Assembly (NCBI RefSeq): GCF_016545825.1
Contig: NC_052622.1
Span: 41,997,263 to 42,061,262, forward strand
Direction of reading: 5' to 3'
Length of the DNA stretch: 64,000 nucleotides
Origin: Eucalyptus grandis
Taxonomy: Eukaryota > Streptophyta > Magnoliopsida > Myrtales > Myrtaceae
The notes below the pieces were generated by a model. The model was given only the letters and a program-made list of their open reading frames with translations. It had not been told where the DNA came from and ran no database searches. The position numbers and the translations under genes were made by a program. Of the stretch, positions 56,081-64,000 are shown in pieces; position 1 is the first letter of the stretch; every line of letters begins with the position of its first letter.

Positions 56081-59023
56081 ACATAACATCCCCAAAAAGT
56101 ATAAGACAAGACAATAAAACTGATGTGATTATAAAAATAAAAACTGTACGCAAGCAGAAAGAAGGCTGAGAGGAAGAAAGAAGACGACATATGGCCTATG
56201 ACTTCCCGAGACATCTCAAGCATAACATAAGACCGTTTGCAATGCATAAGCATCAGAAATACAGCATATTTAGTATCAATAGCCAGTGGTCCATTTCTTT
56301 CTTTACAGTAGCCCAAACTGGATCCAGCTTATAAAAGAGGAGTTTACTCTTGTTGCACAGTGTCAGCTTGCCATGCAAAAAAGCAGAAGTGTAAAGAGAC
56401 ACAACAGCATTCTTTTCTTCGCTTGTTTCCCCCTAAAAGATGTCAAGGTAGTCTCCATATGGCTATGAAGCTCAAAGTAAGAGACAATTACAAAATGCTG
56501 TAACATTTTCTTCCTGATAGTTTATGCAACAGATATTGGACAAATGGAGAGCTAGAAGTGCATACAGCCACACACAGAGGGCTCATTAATTCATTAACAT
56601 TAAGGAACAGAATATCAAGACAGAAAAAATATAAATATTACAAAATGCCAAGCCACACTAAAAAACCCTTGCTGTTTTAGTTATGAGTGAATCAAGGTTT
56701 ACCGTGTAAGATTTTGACTTAATGACTATTTTTCCATTTCTCTGGAGAAGTAAGCTGTTAAGCAACCTGATAATGGAATTGACAAACTTCTTACAAGTTA
56801 CATAGAGTATAACAAAATTTCCAAATACTGCTCACATTTTCAGTCCCTGTAAGATTGTTACATCTATTCTCCATGAGGAGCACATAGTATAAAGTACATG
56901 TCTCTCCAATATTTACAAAACAACCATCAAAAAGCCCACCAACAGAGCCAGGGTGATCACTATCTTTTCTTCAAGCATGTGTGTTTACTAATACAAACAG
57001 ACGGAGAAACTCCTAGAAAGGCGGAGCCTTGTGAACATGATCAACTGGACTTCCTGGATACAACCATCATCAAGCTAAGAGAAAACGCTATTGCAACATT
57101 AGTTTAGCCAAAATCTGATGAACAATGGTTTGAGAAGTCATAGCTAGACAATCGGATGTATCCTACAATCAGGACCACATGCATCTCCACAGAGGGTGAT
57201 AACTATCTCATCTCACAACATCAGGCCCCTTGATTTTGAATTAATGATCACACCAATGCAAAAGCCAATTGCTCATTGGAAACTCAATTGGATCTCACAA
57301 GGCCCTCTAATAAGGAGCCCACCAGGAAAGCATTATTCCACTTCTTGTTAAAGGGTTACTAACTCCCAGTCCTCAACACTACAGGAGAGTATCGCCACAA
57401 TAAACGGAACTTCCATAGGAGTGCACGCAGATCTGAAGGACCAGAGCTAGTCAGGAAAATCCTCATTGTAATAAGCTTTCCTTCGAATACCAGACAGTAG
57501 TAATGTACAACTAGAACCCTGTGGAATAAGTTGAGTTGTGGAGATCTATATTGATCAGAGGAAATTGAAAAGTCCTACTATATTAAAGATCAATTAATAT
57601 CCCGGCAACCAGACCATCGAAAAACCATCCAAGGAAGCAGAGCACCATAAAGTCCAGAAAATGGGATCACACAATCAAATTAGCTAGCTTCTTCAATCAC
57701 CTGATAAATCAAAAGAGGGCCTGCATCGCCATTTGCAGTTCAGAATGTACAAAGCAAAGGCTATGACTAAGCTAAAATTAGTCATCAACATCTAACTAAA
57801 CAAAGCCCCTCTAAAATAACTACCAATTGAAGTAAAATGAAGACTACATAACCTGTTTTATTCTGAAAAATGAAGAGAAGGCTACATAACCTCTTGAGCA
57901 CCTGTATTTATCAACTCAAACATGACTGAAAAGGGGACTCAAACGAGAATTTCTCAGAGAGAGAGAGAGAGAGAGTCATGTAGGTGGGTACCACACGATC
58001 CAACAATCCTCACCTGCATATGAAGACGTGTCCTTCCAAATTCTCCATATAATAAAAGTCAAGCAAGGAAAATCATACCATCTGTACCCAACAAAACCTG
58101 CACGACAGAAACAGGCAAACCCAGTCGATGCCAAAGGTAATTCAATTTAACTCTAGGTCTCAATGATATCAAGATATCATGCTTGTAACATTAGGGCCGG
58201 AAGGTACTATAAGCCTAGTCTATGCACTAGGATACCCTCTGTGATTTTCTTTTCGATGACTACTGTATTTTTTGCAATTTACATCCATCAGGCATAATGA
58301 AAAACTAAATCAAATGTACACTATTATGTGCATCATAAAACAATGATTAAGTAAAAACTATGTCCACTTGAATTGACATGAACTTGGTACATAACCACAA
58401 AACCATAAGCACTGGGCAGGTACTTATTATATATAATCACTGAGATATACTTGTTGGCCTATGTGAAGATGTTATTATACTCTCAAGCCTAAGAGAAGGG
58501 CTTTCTATTTGAGTATCTAATTGGTAAAAAATGTCCACATTAGACAAAATAAACCAGCAGATGTTCAGAAAAAAGCTCAAGTGGGCATTCTTTGTGTTCA
58601 ATAGGCGCTGCTAATTTGAAGGCCTCTTGAAGGTCACTTTATAGTCCAAAGCCTAACCAACTGGCTTTCTATTTGAGAAATTTATTGATCATCGTTGCCA
58701 TTGATTTTGCATAGAGACACTGTAAAGAGAATGTTAGATGAAGAAAATTACAATGAATAGTACTGGTCGTGTTAATCCACGTGATTTCATTTTTGTCATC
58801 ATATCACAGAGTTGGAACTAAAGATACAAAGAGCAACAGCTGTCCTTGTCCACCCTCCTTTCAATCTTCATTGGAGCATCAATTGGCCCAGAATGTTCGG
58901 TTTAAACATTCCACGACATTTTAAATGATCACCGCGTAAGGTAATTGTATTAAACCCTCCCCACATAGAAACCTTCCTGGTATCAATAATCCACTACCCT
59001 GACTTCCACTCAAAGACAGAGGT

Positions 59024-59066
<43 letters not shown>

Positions 59067-59590
59067 CTTGTAACTGATGGTGTAACTTCTTAAGTATTCA
59101 TAACAGCGAAGCTCTGGCATATAGCCTAGGAGAAAGATGAAAACAACAAGGTGAAGGGTTATAAGTAGCAACTTCTATGACCGATAAATTACCGACGGAC
59201 ACTGTTTAAGATCGCCATCCACGCGACAAAATAGGATCAACCGACCTCAACCCGGCGATCACCAACTCAGTGGGAGGAAAAACTTTATGATGCATGAAAC
59301 GATCAATCAAAGCGGGGCGACGATCGATCAGAGCGAGTTAAAAAGAGCTTCTGCAAGGAGAGAGTACCTTCGGGGTCGATTCGATCACCGGTTGGCCGCT
59401 GCGCCGAGGAACAATGGCCGAGAGCCAGAGCAAGTGAGCGAGGAAGCAGTTGGGGTGCGTTGCAGGGATGACAATAAAAAAAACAAGAGGAGAAAATACG
59501 TTTGCTCTGCCCAGACGTTATTTGTATTCTCTCTTCCGGGATAAAGTATCCGAATACCTTTCTGCTCTTTAATAATTAGTGAATCCTTTT
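56081..59590 (-). pseudogene. Family C, copy 3 (longest 3' end, promoter lost)
   Basis: Collinear with copy 1 from 56640 upward. The 56081-56640 part has no counterpart in the other copies and may be the true 3' end of the gene, its 3' untranslated region, or unrelated sequence. The 84-bp candidate exon is at 58014-58097 with the open frame GFVGYRWYDF. The hydrophobic stretch near the 3' end (about 56930) has changes relative to copies 1 and 4. The CT-rich leader and TATA-like box at the upstream end are deleted (about 59450), so transcription as in copy 1 is unlikely. GA repeats occupy 59020-59062. Confidence 0.5.
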
Positions 59591-60790
59591 TTTTTTTTTT
59601 TTTTGGTCCCATATAATTGGTGAATTAGATTGGATTATATTAGATTAGGAGATTTTGTAACATAGCTCACGCTCTTTATCAAGAAAAAAATCGTATGGAT
59701 TTTCACTATTTTCATAAGAATAGCTTACACAACCATTGACATCAATATATTAGAGAATTCTGTTAACTAATCTTAGAAAACGAGATAAAATTAAATGCAA
59801 AGAAATATGATGAAGAAGGTGACAAGGTTAATTTTTAAGTAAGAAAAAAATGATGAGTTGATTTTATTTTTAATGAAGAAATGAGCAGGGAGGGGTGATC
59901 ACCGAGCGGCTCCTCTTGTTGATTGTGATGTGTATTATATGGGCGTCATATTATGTACGGCGAAGGTAGGGGTATATTTTTGAACTTGAACTTGTACTTG
60001 ATATTAACAAACTTTATTTTGATTTATGGCCATTTTAATGAATATCCTAGGTACTTGTTAAATATTTTTATTAAGGGGATCTTCGATCTTCAAAATGTAA
60101 TTGGGTATATTACGATGGCAATCAACATATAGGGAATCATGATTTTTTTTATTTTATTTAGTTGCTTAGTAAGTGTTTTGGAGGCACTTTTAAAGTAAAT
60201 CTTTCTTATATCGGGTCTTTATGCTCCTTAAAAAATAAAAGACTTCACTACTTCAGCTCACGGTTAGTAAGTTCTTCGAGAGGAAAAACCTAGTGAAAAT
60301 TTCCAAGTATTATGCAAAGAATGCAATAGACCAGTAAACTTTTCGATTTGGTATGATCAATTTCTAAATCTTTTATAAAGAGAAAAGTTCAACAAAATCC
60401 TCCTCCCATAGGAAATTTGCCATTGTTACTATAAAAAAACCACTTAAGTGCGCATACATCGAATCAAAAAAGGCATAACCCGAAAAAAAATTCCGGTACT
60501 CTTTCCAATAAAAAACGATTTCAAGATTCAACTCAACCTAAATTTAGAGCATGATTGCATTTTTCTTTTAAGATATTGGACCTGGTATCTTTTTTCCCCT
60601 CTCGTTTTCTGTCTTCGTGTTGTACCAATTTTGAGTACAAAGAAGAAAGAAGGAGAAAGAAAGGCAGGTGGATGCATCACGCATAGGTTGGTGTGACAAA
60701 GGGAAGATTAGGCTAGACACCACCGGTCGGACCGGTTGGTTTTAGCCTTCTTCTTTCTTTCTTACTTTTGGTGCGTATGGACGAAGACGC
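59591..60790 (+). repeat. Upstream block A, copy 6
   Basis: A long block A copy with the palindrome accggtcggaccggt at 60722-60736. It is fused at about 60790 directly to kinase-domain sequence; the leader, lectin and membrane regions are missing. Confidence 0.75.
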
Positions 60791-61078
60791 ATTGATGGTT
60801 TTGGGCAAGTTAAGAAATCCTTTCTAGTTGAAGTAGAGACAATCGGCAGCATCCATCATGTAAACTTGGTAAGACTCGTGGGATTTTGCACTGAGAAATC
60901 TCAAAGGCTCCTTATCTATGAATACATGTGGAATGGGTCACTAGATAGATGGATCTTTCACAAATCCAGTGAATGTATTCTCGACTGGCAACAAAGGAAG
61001 AATATCATTCTCGATATAGCAAAAGGCCTTAATTATCTTCATGAAGAGTGCAGACAGAAGAAGCGGGCTATTAAGTAA
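60791..61078 (+). pseudogene. Kinase-domain fragment fused to block A and family C
   Basis: The frame is open from block A into a fragment matching residues about 557-643 of the intact kinase (DGFGQVKKSFL through YLHEECRQK), with no stop inside. It lacks both the glycine loop and the catalytic HLD motif, so it cannot be an active kinase. At 61063 it joins family C copy 4 and reads four more codons to a stop at 61078. No ATG is available upstream in frame; an internal ATG at 60866 is not credible. It resembles the intact gene more closely than pseudogene 2. Confidence 0.85.
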
Positions 61079-63695
61079 CCTGATAATGGAATTGACAAAC
61101 TTACATAGAGAATAACGAAATTTCCAAATACCGCACACATTTTCATTCCCTATAAGATTGGTACATCTATTCTCCGTGAGAAGCACATAGTATTAACTAC
61201 GTGTCTCTCCAATATTGACAAAACAACCATCAAAAAGCCCACCAGCAGAGTCAGGGTGGTCACTATCTTTTCTTCAAGCGTGTGTTCACTAATACAAAGA
61301 GACAGAGAAACTCCTAGAAAGGGGAGCCTTGTGAACATGGTCAACTGGACTTCCTTTATACAACCATCGTCAAGCTAATAGAAAACACCCCTGCAAGATT
61401 AGTTTTAAGTCAAAATCTGATGAACCGTTAGACCCAATGTTCTGAGAAGTCCTAGCTAAACAATCGGATATATCCTACAATCAAGACCATATGCATCTCC
61501 TTAGAGGGCGATAAGTATCTCATCTCACAACGTCAGGTCCCTTGATTTTGAATTAATGATCAAACTGATGCAAAAGCCAATTGCTCATTGGAAACTCAAT
61601 TGGCTCTCACGAGGCCCTCTAACAGGGAGCATGCCGGGAAAGCATTATTCCACTTCTTGTTAAAGGATTACTAACTCCCAGTCCTCAACACTACAGGAGA
61701 GTGTCGCCACAATAAGTGGAACTTCCGTAGGAGTGCACGCAGATCTGAAGGACCAGGGCTAGTCAGCAAAATCCTCATTCTCATTGTCATAGGCTTTCCT
61801 TCGAATAGCAGACAGTAGTAATGTACAACTAGAACCCTGTGGAGAAGTTAAGTGGAGTTGTGGAGATCTATATTGATCAAAGGAAATCGGAAAGTCCTAC
61901 TACAATAAAAATCAATTGATATCCCAAGAACCAGACCAGTGAAAAACACTCCAAGGAAGCAGGGCACCATAAAGTCCAGAAGATGGGATCACACAATCAA
62001 ATTAGGTAGCTTCTCCAATCACCTGATAAATCAAAAAGGGCCTACATCGCCATTGGCAGTTCAGAATGTATATAGCAAAGGCGATGACTAAGCTAAAACT
62101 AGTCATCAATATCTAACTAAACAAAGCGCCTCTAAAATAATTACCAAGAAAGCTACATAACCTGTTTTATTCTGAAAAATGAAGAGAAGGCTACATAACC
62201 TCTTGAGCACCTGTATTTCATCAACTCAAACATGACTGAAAAGGGGACTCAGACAAGAATTTCTTACAGAGAGAGAGAAGAAGAAGGAAGAAGAGGGGGA
62301 AGAGGGGGAAGGGGGGGGGCGAGAGAGACTCAAGTAGGTGGATACCACACGATCCAACAATCCTCACCTGTATTTGTAGAAATGTCTTTCCAAATTCTCC
62401 ATATAATAAAAGTCAAGCAAGAAAAATCATACCACCCGTACCCAACAAAACCTGCACAACAGAAACAGGCAAAACTAGTCGATGCCAAAGGATATTCAAT
62501 TTAACTCTAGGTCCCAATGATATCAAGCCATCATACTTGCAACATTAGGGCTGGGAGATATTATAAGCCTAGTCCACGCACCATGACATCCTCTGTGATT
62601 TTCTTTTCAATGACTTCAGTATTTTTACAACTCTACATTCATCAGGCATTATGAAAAACTAAATCAAATGTACACTTTTATGTGCATCATAAAACACTGA
62701 TTAAGTAAATACTATGTCCACTTGAATTGACATGAAACTGGTACATAACCACGAAACCATAAGCGCAGGGCAGGTACTTATATTTGTTGGCCTATGTGAA
62801 GATGTTAATATACTCTCAAGCCAAAGAGAAGGGCTTTCTATTTGAGTATCTAATTGGAAAAAAATGTCCTTATTAGACAAATAAACCAGCAGATGTTCAG
62901 AAAAAAAGCACAAGTGGGCATTCTTTGTGTGCAATAGGTGCTGCTAATTTTAAGGCCTCTTGGAGCCTGAGCAACTGCCTTTCTATGTGAGTAATTGATT
63001 GATCATCGTCGCCACTGATTTTGCATAGAGACACCAGAAAGAAATGTTAGACGAAGAAAAATATAATGAATACTACCGGTTGTCTTAATCAACGCATTTT
63101 CATTTGTGCCATCAATCTTCAGTTTAAACATTCCACGACATCTGAAATGATCATCACGTAAAGTAATCCTATTGTAATGTTAAACCCTCCCCACATAGAA
63201 ACCTTCCCAGTATCGATGATCCACCACCCTGACTACATCTCAAAGACAGCCAGAGAGAGAGAGAGAGAGAGAGCAAGGATCTTGTAACTGATGGTGTAAC
63301 TTTTTAAGTATTCATAACAGCAAAGCTGTAGCATATAGCCTAAAAGAGAAGACCGACAATCTTAAAGGCGATGATCGATCGATCGATCGGAGCGAGTTAG
63401 AAAGAGCTTCTGCGGCGGGGGGAGAGAGACTACCTTCGGGGTCGATTCGATCGCCGGTCGCCGCCGCGCCAAGGAGCAATCGCCGAGAGCCAGAGCAAGC
63501 GAGCGAGCGAGGAAGAGAGAGAGAGAGAGAGAGAGTATTTGGGTGCGGACGAGAGGGTGATTTATATAAGAGGTTTGGGGTGCGCTGCAGAGATGACAAT
63601 TGAGAAAAACAAGAGGAGAAATTTTGTTTGCTCTGCCGAGACGTTATTGTATTCCCTCTTCTGGGCTACGTATCCGAATACTTTTCTTGCACTTT
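61063..63695 (-). pseudogene. Family C, copy 4 (close twin of copy 1)
   Basis: Nearly identical to 19806-22935 over most of its length, including the GA-rich stretch (62268-62315 against 21027-21090) and the 84-bp candidate exon (62368-62451). The TATA-like box is at about 63556-63566 (minus strand tatataaat), followed by a CT-rich leader. A segment of about 500 bp that lies between the leader and the rest in copy 1 (about 22125-22650) is missing at about 63342. The 3' end is cut at the fusion with the kinase fragment. Not identifiable as a protein family. Confidence 0.5.
63556..63566 (-). promoter_or_regulatory. TATA-like box of family C, copy 4
   Basis: The minus strand reads cttatataaatc, with a CT-rich leader (ctctctctctctctctc) starting about 25 bp downstream. 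Matches the arrangement in copy 1. Confidence 0.5.
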
Positions 63696-63699
63696 ACCA

Positions 63700-64000
63700 A
63701 TCAATGTGAATCTTTTCTTTTGGTCGAATATGATTAGTAAATTAGATTAGATTAAATTAGGAGATTACGTATATAGTTCACCCTCAAAATCGAAGGAAAA
63801 AAAACCATATGGATTTTTGCTATTTTCATAGAGATTCATAGAGAATAACTTACGTAGCAATCATCAACAAAATAACAATTGACATTATTGTATTAGAGAA
63901 TTTGGTTAGCCAATCTTAGAAAACGCATTAGAATCGAATGTTAGGAAACGTGGCGAAGAAAGTAACAAAGTTAATTTCTGAGTAGGAAAAAAAAATGATG
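63700..64000 (+). repeat. Upstream block A, copy 7 (runs off the window)
   Basis: Begins with tggtcgaatatgattagtaa as at 23020 and continues collinearly with copy 2 to the window edge. Another repeat unit, perhaps with another kinase, can be expected to the right. Confidence 0.75.

Overview
The window is plant nuclear DNA, almost certainly from a eudicot. It has an intronless G-type lectin receptor-like kinase of the SD2-5 class, Ty1-copia elements with an initiator tRNA-Met primer site, and Mutator, hAT and Harbinger-like DNA transposons. It is AT-rich except inside some transposons. A woody dicot such as Myrtaceae is possible but is only a guess.

The backbone is a degenerate tandem segmental array. 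The repeated unit runs, in order: upstream block A (about 1.1-1.5 kb, plus strand), a G-type lectin receptor kinase gene (plus strand), a downstream spacer, the promoter and first exon of a second plus-strand gene (exon B, a short hydrophobic leader ending in a splice donor), and a minus-strand gene family of unknown identity (family C, about 3 kb). Block A is seen seven times. The kinase is seen five times: pseudogene 3041-6995, pseudogene 25521-28961, a leader-only relic at 39150, the intact gene 52490-55018, and a kinase-domain fragment 60791-61062. Exon B is seen three times. Family C is seen as four long copies and one short fragment. Only the kinase at 52490-55018 is an intact protein-coding host gene by my reading.

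Transposons have broken the array repeatedly, and many junctions are readable to the base. From the left: the 3' end of a decayed copia element with its LTR (1-1858); a solo LTR exactly on the start codon of pseudogene 1, and a second solo LTR in its lectin domain; a Mutator-like element of about 10.5 kb (8700-19189) carrying a broken MURA-type transposase, about 18 copies of a 200-bp tandem repeat and a fragment of an FkbM-type methyltransferase gene; a 1-kb Mutator-like element (23484-24497); a 1-kb TIR element inside the kinase domain of pseudogene 2 (27226-28199); a pair of very GC-rich Harbinger-like elements flanked by TTA (31274-33508); a full-length but dead copia element (39986-48523) inside the exon B leader, itself carrying a 3-kb hAT element (40878-43936) with an exon of an ERD2-like gene; and a 0.75-kb TIR element with a 9-bp target duplication (49369-50121).

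The locus reads as a birth-and-death cluster of a cell-surface receptor kinase in which one copy survives. Family C copies 1 and 4 (about 19.8-23.3 kb and 61.07-64 kb) look nearly identical and mark the most recent duplication. Identities are read by eye; no alignment or search could be run.
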